From Patagioenas fasciata (lineage: Eukaryota; Chordata; Aves; Columbiformes; Columbidae): a stretch of DNA of 64,000 nucleotides. The stretch's first letter is position 1, and every line of letters begins with the position of its first letter. The notes below the pieces were generated by a model. It did no database searches and was not told where the DNA came from. It worked only from the letters and a program-made list of their open reading frames with translations. The DNA lies in contig NC_092520.1 of NCBI RefSeq assembly GCF_037038585.1, forward strand, positions 188,460,604-188,524,603, written 5' to 3'. Both the position numbers and the translations under genes were made by a program. Of this stretch, positions 1 through 12,448 are shown piece by piece.

Positions 1-3000
1 ATAACCAATGAACTGAAGGAAAAAAAGAAAAGGTTGTGCCTGAGTTACTAGAGCCAGGTTGAAAAGAGACTTCTGGAAACTTTCTAACAGTTGGTCCAAC
101 AATAACCTTGCAACACGGGAAGCATTGTATTCATAGTGATCTTACTACAAGAGAAATGCAATATGTTTGCAGACAAAATAAGGGGGGAAAATGTAGTTAA
201 ATTGTACCAAAAATAATGGCAAGAAAGAGCTATACTTATCAGACCATTTTAAGATGGCTGAATGTGCAATACCAGTAAACATGTGAATATCATACACAGC
301 AAATTCCTCCCTTCGTAAATATCTGACTTTTGAATATCCTCAGGTTCATTTCCAGTTATACAAACAAATCTACTGTGCCAAAGTAGCATGTATATGATAT
401 TGGGGTTGTTTTTTGCTGCTTTGCTTGAAGCAGTTCACAATGATGCTAGAGGAGTGTGCTGGAAAGCCTTTGCTTCTGCTGTGTGAGCTCAGTGAATGCA
501 TCAAGGGCTACTGTGCTTGTATCCATTTCAGAGACATGAGCATAAAATCAAAAAGACCATTCAGCCTTCCACCCTTGAAATTATTTCTTGGTTTTGTACA
601 CTCAGAGATACTCGTTCAGGGATTTAACATATTTCAACAACATTAGGAAGGGAGGCACGGCTAATGTGGGAGCTGCATTGCAATGCACGCCGTCACCTCC
701 CAGTTGCCCTGCTGCTTTCGAAGAATGAGGTGCCTCCTCAGTTTAAACTAACGTAAATCTCGACTGCTGCAAGCTCACCCCACTCCTCAGTCTCTGACAT
801 CGTCCTTTTGCAGGCACTAGCACTCATGTTACTGCATAGCAGATGGATTTGAAAATCTGATCTCCCTGTAAACAAATCTTTGTTCTTTTGAGTGATTAAG
901 TTTTGCTGGATTCCTGAACTTCATGCACCAGTTTCCTGCATGGTCACTGAGGGGCTGGGGCTGGCACAACAGGGACACAAATCCATGGCAATCCAGACTT
1001 CAGATGCACTAACCCTATCCACATTTTCCTCTGTCCTCAGCCAATCCAGTTAATTGTTGCTTACACCATTTAGATTTTGGAATTGCTCAGTTGTGATGAT
1101 CATTTACAACCAGAAAGACAAATAAGAAGAAAAAAACCCATCAGGTTAAAGAACTATTTCCCTTTCCTCAGTGAATAAACAGAGAAAATACATCACCTGT
1201 GATCCACAGTGCAATGAGTGCAAACACCTTCGGCTATGATCTGTGTTTCGATATAAATGGAGAGCTGCTCAGGGTAGCTCAATGGCTCGAGATTAGGATT
1301 TCTAGCTGCGGACTTCTATTTCTGGCTTCGCAAGGGACTTCGGCAACCTTCAGCCACAGAAACTTCTTCTGGTGCCATTGTTGCCCCCCTTGCAAACAGA
1401 CAGAAAGTATTTATTTAGCTTGCAGAATCTTAGTTAATAAATGCATAGGTAATTAATAAATAGCCATAAAGTGCAGTGATGATCAAATCTTTGAAGCCTA
1501 CAGATCTATTATAAGTAGCACTTGTGATATTAGTCTGGTTTCCAGAGAGGCAGCACAATGATCACAGGCATGCTTTCTCCAGAGCCCAATCCCCCTGTCA
1601 GCACCGTCTGTCCCTGCCCACTGCGTGCTTTTTGTCCTCAGGGAAGGCAGAAGTGAAAAATGGATTATGCGTGAGTGACTTCAAGGGACAAAACAGTCAC
1701 AGGGAACTGTGCCTCAGGCACAACCCCTTCCTTGAGCTGCCCCTGCACGATGCCTTCCAGTAAACCACGGTCCGCAGGAAGTACACATTACCCCAGAAGG
1801 GTGTTGCACTGATATTTTACCTTTGGATCACTGGTCTGTAAGGCAGTCGGGTTGGGTGGAGTCATCTAAGGCTCTTTTTTTGTATATCACCCTCTAGGGA
1901 GGCTCAGACTGAGCTACTGTCAGTCCAGGCTGCAGGAGGGTACCTGATACCCACCACTTCTAAGTTGAAGTCTAGAGATCTTTGTTTGCCGTGTTCTTAG
2001 GCATTAAATTAATTCCTTTCCAGTGCCTTGCTCCTTGTGAAATCATTTACTCATGAGTAAGCTCTGCTAAGGCAGAAGTCTCTGAAGTCTTACAATGACA
2101 TTTGCATTTTATATCTGCTCCCAAAGGTGTGAATGACTGCAGCAGAGGACAAAGAGCAAATCCACTGATGGCACCATATAGCTGTGATGCCATATAGTAT
2201 AGCGTGGTTCTACAGAAGAAATGCATAGCAGACACATTTTCGATTCTGCAGGCTTTTTTAAAAAGGTGGTTAGATCCACATTCATTGGGATATTTAAATA
2301 TCTTCTGCTTATTGAAATGAAATAGGATTTGATACCTAGGTGAATCTGGTCTTTGGACTCCATTTTGCTGCCTGTAGTTACAATAAATAATTTCTTAAGC
2401 ACTGTGACACAAGGCACCATCAAACCCATAGGACTGAACTGGGCCTCTTGGTGTGTTGAGGGAATTCTACTGCCAATGCATAGAAATATAGATTTTCCTG
2501 TGTTTTAATTCCTTATCTTTACATTTGAAAATTCAACTTAAACACAGCCTTGCAACTCATTTTTCTAACTGTATGTTTGTATCTTTAGACAAGTTATAGC
2601 GTTAGCTCATCAGCTCCCTATCTTGAAACACGTCAGGGCTGGGAAACATGTGCCAATACTCTCCCGGGCATGTTCCAGTTCCCTTGCTGAATAGATCACC
2701 CTGACAGACTCGACACTTTTGAATTGTTTTTTCCAGTGTTGTCAGCTTTCTAAAATGTGCCCCACTGTCATAATTATGCCAGATGCCTTAAAAGAGTGGA
2801 GAAGACCAGCTCCTTTTGGACAGGAGAGAGAAGCAAGGAAAAGTTGTTAAAAAGCAAAACAAAACAGGATGATAAATAAGAAGGTCATAGTTGTTTTTTT
2901 TTTCACCAGTTCCTGCACCTTAAAGGTGCTCCAGGCCTCTGAGAAGCTGTTCATGGTGTATCCACCCCATTGCAAGCAAAGTGAAGAGAGTATCTGAGGA

Positions 3001-4699
3001 TTATCAAAGCCCCACTGCAATGTAGTTGTCTCGTACAGCTAACCTAAAATAACAGGTCATCAGCATGGTCAAAATGGAAAGGAAACATCTGTTTCTCCTT
3101 TTTATGTTAGTGACAATCCATTTGTTAGCTTTAGAATAGCACAGGCTGTCCCACTGATAACAGCCCAGGCTGTTCAGCCCAGGCAGGTGCACGGGGAACT
3201 GTGGAGCGGACTAAGAACAGATAACACATGGGCTATCCTTAAGAGGATGAACATCAGACTCAAATCTTTATCACTTATGTTCAAAATTAATGACGAAGAT
3301 TCTTCCAAGTCTGGTGTAACTGTACAGATGCACACTGGTTAACTGATCACTATCTGAAGCCTAGTGAGTGGTACGATCTGAGTGTAACCATGCTTTTTCC
3401 TTCAGGGGCTGGCACTGTGTGTTGTTTCTTTTTCGAACTACTGCTGAGTATTAATTGAAGTAAGGGTCATTGAAGTAAATGGGCAGGTTTTCAGGGACTT
3501 CAGACAAACAAGATCAGATCAGTCAGAGCATCTGTATTGCTGGTTGGTTTCTAGCAATCTCATCTTTCAGGAACCAGGAAAAGGGGCTGGTTTTGTTTTA
3601 TTTTCATGTGATATAATCTTTAGTGTGTTGCTAACATACATACATGAAATGAGGAGGCATAATATAACCTCACCTGTAGCCATCATATACTTTTCTTATT
3701 AAAACAGGCTGTCTTTTTTGCTATCTGTTGTCAGTAAAAGATACTGCAGAGTAAGAATTTCACAAGTTAAACACATAAAAGATTACACACTGCCTCCATC
3801 ACACATTTGTTTTTGTGAAGAATTGGTTTATAGCTAGGTTAGACATCTTTATCACTAGTGCCAAAAAGCCTGTAGAAAAGAGGAGACAGATAAACAAATT
3901 GTGAAAGTGCTGCTGATGCAGATTAGTGGAAGGCTGGTTAACTGCGATTTAAAAGCATTTTGTTCTGATGTACAGCTTTGTCTATATACACATCACAGCG
4001 ACATCCCAGGCCTTAACCAAATACATACAATACTTTATTTAATTTTCCTTTCAAAATGTTTTGATGTAAGCTCTGACATTTTTCCCATGGTTAATCATGA
4101 AACTGGGCAATGCTTCTTACAGTTCCTTGTACTTTACTCATGCAAAACACTCATTGGTTTAAATGGTATGATTAAGGGGAGCAGTGCTGGGGCCAAAAAT
4201 GGAAGAATGCAAAGAGAATATAGATGTCTCCAACAACTTCTATTGGAATATGGAGCCTTTCACTTAAAATCTGGTTTAGATCAGTAGCTGCTGAAACTCA
4301 TTACCACAAAAAAAAAGATGGGTCCTCTGTTGCATGCCCTGGTGTTGAGACTTGCAGCCTCTCAGCAGCAATGCAGGTGTACGCGGCACTGTTTGGTGCC
4401 TCAGTTTCTCAGCACCTCTGAAAGATACCATCTGCCTTGCAAACCTTGCAAGGGAGATGGCCCAGTGCTTGCCATTTTATATCCTGCAGGAAGCACGTAT
4501 GGGCGTAGATAGCTATTTGATGGTCTGCATGAACTGAGGTCCTGTACTCTGAATTACACGTGAACAGACGTTCAGAGCGCAGCTGGCGCTTTGACACTGC
4601 GACAGGGACAATATGGGCTGAGTTTGTTTGCCACCACACATGCTGTGGGGCACGGGGACAAGCCTAGAGACGCCCAAGCCTTGCCCTCTCAGGTTAAGG
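1..4699. other. Upstream intergenic DNA, no gene seen
   Basis: This stretch is AT-rich and has no open frame with recognisable protein similarity; the longest, 128 codons at 3901-4287, looks like chance. I saw no splice-framed exon series, no tRNA-like fold and no clear young CR1 copy. In vertebrates CAV1 lies upstream of MET in the same orientation, so this is inferred to be part of the CAV1-MET spacer; no caveolin coding sequence is visible. Distal MET regulatory elements could lie here but none can be named from sequence alone. Confidence 0.6.
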
Positions 4700-4920
4700 C
4701 TTTAGCATCACTCAGGTGTCGACACCCGACGGTGCCCAGGGGCTAGGAGAGCAGAGCAGGGGCTGTGCCTGCATGCCACCGGTACCCGCTCGGCCTGAAA
4801 ACGTCCGGATGCAGGATAAAGGCCACCAAGGGCGGCCGCGGCGGGTCCCCTCCTGGCTTTGCGCGCCTGAGGAGCCACAGCCACCTCTCCTGCTCCCGGA
4901 CTGGGGGAGCCTGGCCGGGA

Positions 4921-4993
4921 GGAATGGGGGGGAAGGAGGGACGGAGGGAGGGTGAGAGGGAGGGAAGAAGGTGCTCCCTCCTTCCTTCCCCCC
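4921..4993 (+). promoter_or_regulatory. Polypurine tract with G-quadruplex potential
   Basis: From 4921 the + strand is almost purely G and A, then switches at about 4975 to a C/T run ending in CCCCCC. Bases 4938-4964 hold five GGG runs separated by loops of 5, 1, 5 and 1 bases, which satisfies the usual four-run G-quadruplex rule. It sits just upstream of the AP-1 and GC boxes, in the core promoter region. Quadruplex formation has been described for the human MET promoter; function here is inference. Confidence 0.6.
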
Positions 4994-5021
4994 GCCGCGC
5001 ACCCGGGCTCCTGCGATGTGG

Positions 5022-5028
5022 TGAGTCA
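5022..5028 (+). promoter_or_regulatory. AP-1 (TRE) site
   Basis: A perfect TGAGTCA heptamer lies inside the CpG island, 25 bases before a GC box. The human MET promoter has a functional AP-1 site in the proximal promoter, and MET is induced through AP-1. Position and flanking context make this a plausible orthologous site. Confidence 0.55.
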
Positions 5029-5052
5029 CAGGCAGGTCAGGACCGCGCCGGA

Positions 5053-5059
5053 GGGGCGG
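5053..5059 (+). promoter_or_regulatory. GC box (Sp1-type)
   Basis: A GGGGCGG core is followed by AGGGAG, placed between the AP-1 site and the inferred start of exon 1. CpG-island promoters without a TATA box are commonly driven through such boxes. Further GC-rich partial matches occur nearby, but this is the clearest. Confidence 0.5.
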
Positions 5060-5149
5060 AGGGAGCCGAGGGGACCGGCTGATTTACCGCTGGGAGCCGC
5101 CACCAGCGCGGCGGAGGCGCCGGAGGGAAGGGCACTCAGAGCCGCCCCG

Positions 5150-5442
5150 CAGCCCAGGTGCCGGGCGGGAGGCTCCTGCCCGCTGGGGCGCGCAGCCCCC
5201 ACCGCCCAGGTAGGGACGGCAGCGCGGGACCGGGGAGGCTGAGTCCGCGGTGGCAGAGGCGGCTACGGGGCGGCAGGGAGCGGGCAGAGCGGCGCGGGGT
5301 CTCGGAGGTGCGCCGAGCTGCGCCCCGCCCCGCCCGGGCTGGGCCGGGCTGTACCGGGTGCCTGGGCGAGGACCGCAGAGCCAGCCAACCGAGGTGCAGC
5401 GCTCTCCCCTCCGGCTGCGGTGCCAGCGCGCAACCCGCTCCG
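5150..5442 (+). other. MET: MET exon 1, non-coding (approximate)
   Basis: Exon 2 begins only 15 bases before the start codon, so most of the 5' untranslated region must come from an upstream exon. The chosen donor is CCGCTCCG followed by GTAAGGAC at 5443. It gives an exon of about 0.3 kb beginning roughly 120-150 bases after the AP-1 site, similar to the mammalian arrangement. Other good donors are CAG/GTAGGG near 5210, GCAG/GTGAGC at 5656 and GGGG/GTGAGC near 5989. The transcription start is not visible directly; the start coordinate is an estimate. Confidence 0.4.
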
Positions 5443-8400
5443 GTAAGGACCGGCAACCGCGGGGAGGACGGGGTGAGCCGGGAACGCGGGGAGAGGGATG
5501 AGCCAGGAGCGGGGGAAGGACAGGGAGCGGCCCGGGTGCTGCGCTGAGCCGCGCCGTGCCCTGCCCGGGAACTTCGCGGGAGCGCGGCGTCCGGGGCCGC
5601 TGCTGCCTTCCCCGGGGCTCGCAGCCTCCGCGCCGGGCGGGCACCGCGGGGGCAGGTGAGCCGCGGTGCGGGGCGCCGGCACCGGCCCGCCCCTACCCGG
5701 CCACGCTCCGCAGCGCGCTCGGACCACCGCGAAGTCGCTGCCGCGGGCAGGGTTCCCCGGGCCGGTCTCCGCCGCGGCTCCGCGGTAGGCGGCTTGCGGT
5801 GGCCGCGCCGGCTGAGCGCGCTGCTCCTCCCGCCCCTTCCTGCTCCGGGGGTGCGGCGGCAGCAGCGGCTGCAGGCGGAGGGTCTGTCGGCAGCCGCAAC
5901 GGGGAAGTTCCAACTCGGAAACGGTGGCTCCGAGGTGCAGGTTTGTGGTGGCCGGTCCGGCCGCCTTCCGTGAGGCTGAAGACTGGGGGTGAGCCGGGAG
6001 CATTCCCCAAGTTGGGGATTTGCACTTTGTGGTTGTACAGCGTTCACAGGCTTCCTTGCACTCAGATTGCTGTTTGGAGGGGTTTTTTTTCCCACATTTT
6101 TAAAAGCAGAATTTGCTTTAAATCGTAAATAATTCACACCATATAATGGCATTCCAGCAGCATTTTCTTGTCAGCATTACATTAGCTGGTCTTCGGCTTT
6201 ATAAATATTAAGTGGACTCCATAGAAATTGGAAGTTTTGCATATACATCTTAAAACAGGGATTTATAGTCGAGTAACAGTGCTGTTTAACAAACTGTGTG
6301 CTTGTAACCTGTAGGAGGTTATTGAAGCTGCAGTGCATGCTTTTAAAAGAACCTGTGCCATGTGTGGTAGTTCATTTGCTTTCATCCTACAGGTGCTTTT
6401 TGCATTGTCCACCAGCAAAAAGAGGATGATGTATTTTTTTTTTTTTCTTTTGAGATCTGAGAGGTTTGGATTCATAATGAGGCACGACAAAGTGTCTCAC
6501 GTGTTTCTCTAAGAGCTGGTTAAATGTTTACAGATCATTCAGTGTGAGAGCAAAAAGCTAGCCTTTGGCAGGAGCTGCATGTTGAAAACTAAGTTAGAGA
6601 ATGACTGTACCGCTTGTTCCTTGTGTGCTCTAATCCTTCTTCAGTACTGTATGATTCTTTTTCTATCTGTCTTCTATTATAAACTGAATCATTTGAAAAA
6701 AGGAATATTTTATAAAACATTCATCTCTCTACAGAAAAGAGAGTCAGCTTCTTTGACTTTTTGGTAGGGAAGGAATGAATTGTCTTTCTTTACTATCTTA
6801 TAGGGCTTTTTCTTTTATTTATTTATTTTCTCCAAAGGATAACCCCAGCATAGCAGTTCTTTATTGGTAAACTAAATTGCACATGTGTTGGCTGGAGAGT
6901 GGTTCTTGGAGGTGTCGTTTGCTCAGGGGAGATGGCAGTGCAGCCTGTAGATGAATGAGAGCACACTGAGTCAGGGCAAGCCAGCCAGAAAGCCAAAACT
7001 CAGCAAAGGTTCGATGAACAGCTGATGAATGCAAAACTGAGCCGAAAATGTTGTCCTCCCGGGACTGCCTTTCCCATCCTGATCTTACTGCATTTATATT
7101 TTTCTGGTACCTTAGCTGATGACCTGTAACCTCCTCCTGCTGGTCCAACGCAACTGAAGGGGCCAACCCACCTACTCTCATTTTTCTATGATCTGCAAGC
7201 GACTGCTCTGTATTTTTCAACTCAAAGGAGAAATTCAAAGCCTGCTGCCTCCCAAATCTGGCTTGCAGGACTCCAGACGGTAACTGGCACAGCTGGCTGC
7301 AGTGCAAGAGCGACAGCCTTGACTTCACAGCCGCAAAGGGAACCTGATGCTGGCAACATGCTGCTCTAGGGTAGCCAGAGAGCCTGAGCTGCAGCAGCAG
7401 GAGTCCCAGACCTCTGGACAATCTGCTTTGTACCACGACTGCTTTGTGGTGGTGACGTGTCTAGATTTTATTCACTTCAGGCAGAAAGCAAAGAGAGGTT
7501 CTGCATCTCTATGTGTGTTTGTGGATTATCTAGTGTAAGAGAAATCCTGCTTGGGCTCTCTCAGCACTACAGAAACATCATTTCTTGAGTGAGAAGGCGA
7601 CAGAGTAGCTGAATGGTCTTCCCTGAAACTACTGAAACACAAAACCCAGAACGGAGTTTCTGGATCTATTTGATGCAAAAGAGGAGGAGCGGTCTGCAGT
7701 GTGATACTTGAAACAAACCTTCCTAAGATTTTTGGATTGCAACCACACCTTGATGGCTGGTTCCTGTGAAACCCTTGTGTCCAGACTTCCCACCCCCACC
7801 TCCCCATCGCTGCCTCGCTGGCTGCCCTTCAAGCCAGTGGCACAATTTCATGTTTCATTAGTCTGTTACCCTCAGCTGAGCCATCATCCTGTGCATCTTG
7901 TCCGCCACGGCCACAGCCTGTGATTTTTGCCTCCCACACAAAGTTTGTGGCCGGTAATTAAACCCATGGTCATGCCACAGCAGCTGCCGCATGGTCCCAA
8001 GCAGCACGTCATCACTGAGGAGGCAGGACCACAGCTCCACGGAGGACTTCAGGGATGGCACCACCTTGCCTGTCCCTCCCTGCGTGGACATACCAGGGAG
8101 GTTTCTGTTGTTCCCCCCTTGTGAAAAGGTCGTGTTTTTCTTGGCAATGGCTTTAACGAATCTATATCTCATACATAGCGACTGGTGTGAGCACGTTAGC
8201 AGAAGCCATTTTTAAATCAGTTTCCGTACCCAGGGGAAATGTAGTATAGACAGGGCCTTCAGGAAACTAATAATTAGGTGACCTTTTTCCCCCCAGAATA
8301 TCAGGTCTGTTTTATGTAGAGCTGTTTGAAGTCACACAAATTCTCATTACTCTCCAAATCTCTAACCTTGCCTTGTTTAAGATACCTTTTAGGAAATCAA

Positions 8401-8650
8401 ATCAGTGTTTCAATCTAATTTCCAAAGGCATTCAAACACATGGTATGTGTGCTAACTTGTTTCCTCTAGTATTAAAAAATCTAGCAAATTGCCAAGCTAT
8501 TTGCCTGCAGGAAAACTATGATGTTGTACAAGAAGATAAAGTATTGTTTTCTTACAGTTTTAAACATTAGAAAAATAGAGGTAAAGTTATCAGACTGAAT
8601 TGGTCTAGGATATAACTTCTTTGAAGGAAGCAGTTACCAAGTAGATTGCC

Positions 8651-8675
8651 TTTTTCTTTTTTTTTTTTTTTTTTT
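8651..8675. repeat. Poly-T tract
   Basis: A 25-base run of T broken by a single C. Simple low-complexity tract in intron 1. Confidence 0.9.
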
Positions 8676-8848
8676 AAAATCTGTTCTGAGACTTTTGAGT
8701 CACACTGTGATCTTTTTCAGTCACTTGTTGTGGCTGGATGGTGACTGAGTCCCCTTGGCTCAGATGGACCTTCCTTGAATTAGTTGTGATTGAGTACTCC
8801 AAGTATCAGAGTGGAAAACTGAAGTGGAGATAAAGAATGTGAGTGGTT

Positions 8849-8895
8849 TATAACCCTCAAATTTTAAGGGTATTATAACCCTCATATTTTAAGGA
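8849..8895. repeat. Two-copy tandem duplication, period 25
   Basis: Two copies of TATAACCCTCAAATTTTAAG (second copy with one A-to-T change) start at 8849 and 8874. They lie in AT-rich intron 1 sequence and look like a local replication-slippage duplication. Confidence 0.75.
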
Positions 8896-11800
8896 GAGGC
8901 GGTGTGCATAAGCCAGGCACAGGGTGCACATGGTGCAAACAAGTAGGCAGTAGATGCCCAGAAACCTCTTTCTTCCACCTCTCTCCCCAGCACACCAGCC
9001 TCCAGGGAAGCAGATGCCTCGGAGCATTTCATTTTTCAAGTAGGTGTCAATAGCAGAAGAGTTTCTGTAATGCTGAGGAGTTTAATAACTCAAAATACTT
9101 AAAGCTTTTTCTTTGTGCATCCTGAAGCTCCATGATAGGCTCTTCTGCTTATCCCAAGAAATGAACCTGCAATTGTCCTTTTGTGTGGAAGGCAGTGAAA
9201 GGGATCTCATTTGAATTCATGATAAATTTGGTTGCAAGTGCATGCAAAAGGAAAATTGCCGAATGCTTTCAGAAGATTTTCATTTTGCTCAAGTGTTCAC
9301 ACCATGGCCATCGCCATGGTATTTGATAGCTATCCATTTTGTTGTGTGTCTTACAGCTTTAACCTCTCTTTGAGGGGTCACATTGGCATATCTTTTTTTC
9401 CTGTAGTCACACAGAAATTACAATTTCTGGGTAAGTTGCTTTCCTTTACCATAGCTCTTTCATTTTGACGTTTATCCAACTAAGCAGTATCAGAATCTTT
9501 TTGACATGTATGGGTACCATTTCTGCAAAGGATCAGTGACCTAGCTTGATAAATTTAAAAAATCAGCAATATAACTAAATATGTGACATTTATTGAAATT
9601 CATTCTTTGCCATGGAGCTACTTTCTTTCAAAAATATTGAGAATAGTAAGGGATTGCATCTGCAATTTGATTAAATCTACAGTTGTTACCATTTACCTTC
9701 TGAAAATTGATTCCCTCCCCTCCCTGTCCCCCAGCTTGACATGCTTATTGATTAAAAACTCTGTGCTGCCCTAAGCCAGCATGTATTTGTTAGTGTTTGT
9801 GTGCTTCCCATGCAAGTTTGGACAGGCTTCGACTGTGGAAGCTGACTCTATTCCTAAGCTATTGGAAATGGTAAGGTTCCTTAGCAATTGTTTTAAGCTA
9901 TATGATGACACATCTTTGAACCCCATTGTACGAAGGAAAAATACCTTCTGACTGGAGAGAGGTTTCCTGTTTATGTGTGTGTTTGCTGGAATTAAGCTTT
10001 TCCCCGTGCGTTGGCCGAGTAGTTTTTTTGTAATCCAAAATGGCAACATGGCAAGTCACCTCCAGAGTTTTTTTGGACAGGATACAGGTCTTATATTTTC
10101 AAAATAGCATGGCTCTGGAGTTGATGATGAAGCATAGGGGCCTCTCAGTTATACTTCTACAAGCAGACTCAGTTAATTGAGGTGGCACAGTTATAAAGAC
10201 AGCTAGTTTTAGGCAATAAGTAATTAACTTTTATTGACAAGTTTATACAATGTAAGTTCACTTCCCACACAGGAAGTTTTTGGCTTTAGGCAGATGTTCT
10301 TTCAGCATAAGGATATGAAATTTGCCAAATGCATAATTTATTTTCTAAAATGGCTAGAGTCATAGCTTTGGTCGTGACTGAAGAGAGTCCTGTAAACTGT
10401 TCTGATTCTCTTTATAGAGTGAAGATTAGCCCAACGGGTGGCCTCCAGGCAGGAGCCCAGCTGCAGGAGGATTGCATGCAGTACCTGGATGGGTTTCAGC
10501 TGTGTAGACATGGGCAGGTAACCAGAAAATAGAGAACGTGTGACCGTCCTACCTCTTGCTGTCTGGGGTGCCTAATTTGTGACCTTGTAGCCTGCCTCTG
10601 CACCCTACATGCCGTAGCTGAACCCCCTTCAGAGGGGAGAGATGCTGTCAGGAGACTCAAAACAGGCATTTTGCCTACAATGATAACAAGGCTGGACCAC
10701 CCTGAATTGAGGCAGTAAAGTTATAGTTATTTATTAAATACAGTGTTAAGGTTTCTGGTTTGCTTCAAATGATGCTCATTTTAAACAACTGTCTGGGAAC
10801 GGGAGTAACCTGGACTAATGGACTGATTACGCCGAGCATTTGTTAGGGCTGAGAGCCACATGGCCCCAGTGTTGGATGCCCATGTCCCAGCCATGCTAGC
10901 TGCTGCCCCTGTCCACATCTGGCACAACACTGCCCTCAGCTGAGTGCCAGTCCGTCGCCCACCACATCAGCTCAGACCTGCAACATATGTGCGTCTTAAA
11001 AAACTTGTTTTCCATACTTCCTTTGGTGGTTGTGCTACTTGCCTGGTAGGAACCACGAGCAAGACCATGGCCTCATGGTTGTCCCTGGGAGTTCTGCTGT
11101 TGACTCTTCATGGACACTGGGTTTAGCTCTGCCTTTGTGTGTGTTTGCACAGTATTTTCAAAATGGATTTCCTCTCCTTCTATAGAAGATTGAGGTATCT
11201 TTTTCCACATTACATTTTTCTCATTAATATTTGTAGAAATTCATAATTCCTGCAGGAACTATTAACTTTTGTCTAAATTTTGTGGAAACAGAAATCCTAT
11301 CCGAGTATGTCTAACGAACAGATGAAAACAATTACCAGCTGCAGTTAGAATTCCAAACTTATTTATTTTCCCCTTATTTTAGGAGATATTATTTCTTTTG
11401 TTTCTTTGTTTATTTTTTTAGTTTGTTTGAGCTGGATGCTGAACCTCACCTTTCATTTCGTTGGGGTTTTTTTGCATTAAAAATGTTCTAGCTAGCTTGG
11501 TTTCAAGCTTGCTACTGTTCTGTTGTGCCATGTGAATGCCTAGAGACATACGTGGGATTTTTATTGTTTTGTCTTCAGCTTTATCATGAATAAGAATGTT
11601 TTTTTTTTGATTGGTTGACCCAAACTAAATCAAAATTTCAGGACCATTAGAGATACTTATTAAGACACCGGGGTTTGCGTCTTGCTTCTCCCCTCATGAG
11701 CCCCACGCGCCTGCACCTCATGGATTCTATGAGGATAAAGGTAGCATGTTTCCAAGTAACCCCAGTCTTTAAGAAAATTCTCAGATCTGTGGGTTGTCCC

Positions 11801-12430
11801 AAATGCATGGCTAGAAAATAACTTCCTTTGCTCTGTAAAACTGAAATAACTTCCCAAGCTTCATCTGTCTTCAGATATATGCTGAGGTAACTAAGGCTTG
11901 GATTTCTCTCGGTGTTTAAGGTCGTCGTACAACCAAAATTGTATTATAATTTCTATAACAGAAATTGTATATCCTGTTATCTGTTATTATAAATACTTCT
12001 ATCTGTTATGGATATCATTATATAATTTTTCATGTGTCTTCATGACATGTATCTTCTCATCCAAAAATACCAAATTCTATTGGTTAGATCTGAGAAAGTA
12101 GGATAAAGCAGAGAGAGGCAGCTTTACTGAAGACAATGAAAGGTGTTGGTAGTTGAATTCCTGTCAGAAGTTGATTAATTCCTCTTTCCTAATGTCATTG
12201 AAAATGTTAAATGAATTACTGGATTTGTATTCAGTTTTCCTGTCTACTTCCAGAAAGTGGTTACTAATTTTAAATGTTATATATTACTGTCTTGCAGAAC
12301 CTTTGCTTAAACTCTTTAGGTTAGTTGCTTTTGCTCTTTTGATTAGAGGCCAATATTTTTCCTGGGGGAAAATGTTTCTTGTTAATACTCAGTATCCAGT
12401 ATCACTCTTGCAAATGCCCAAAGCCGCATT

Positions 12431-12448
12431 AAAAAAAAAAAAAAAAAA
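12431..12448. repeat. Poly-A tract (18 A)
   Basis: An uninterrupted run of 18 A in intron 1. No retrotransposed body precedes it that I can recognise, so it is called as a plain homopolymer rather than a retrocopy tail. Confidence 0.9.

Larger units (their letters stand above)
4700..6000 (+). promoter_or_regulatory. MET: CpG island promoter of MET
   Basis: GC content and CpG density rise sharply here compared with the AT-rich DNA on both sides. The island contains GC boxes, a polypurine tract, an AP-1 site and several good splice donors facing right. It lies about 19 kb upstream of the first coding exon, where a TATA-less CpG-island promoter and non-coding exon 1 are expected for MET. The order AP-1 site, then GGGGCGGAGGGAG about 25 bases downstream, resembles the human MET promoter as I remember it. 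The long open frames on both strands inside the island are by-products of few AT-rich stop codons and are not called as genes. Confidence 0.85.

Noticed and set aside
3901..4287. 128-codon forward open frame upstream of the island
   Set aside because: No recognisable family, no splice context, composition like surrounding AT-rich DNA. Frames of this size are expected by chance in 64 kb.
5084..6152. Long reverse-strand open frames of 338, 246 and 186 codons and several forward frames in the CpG island
   Set aside because: Very high GC removes TAA/TGA/TAG codons by chance. The translations are rich in R, P, A and G, with no domain pattern, and overlap each other in all frames.
12431..12448. 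Poly-A as a processed pseudogene tail
   Set aside because: No coding-like or gene-like body upstream and no flanking target duplication could be found.
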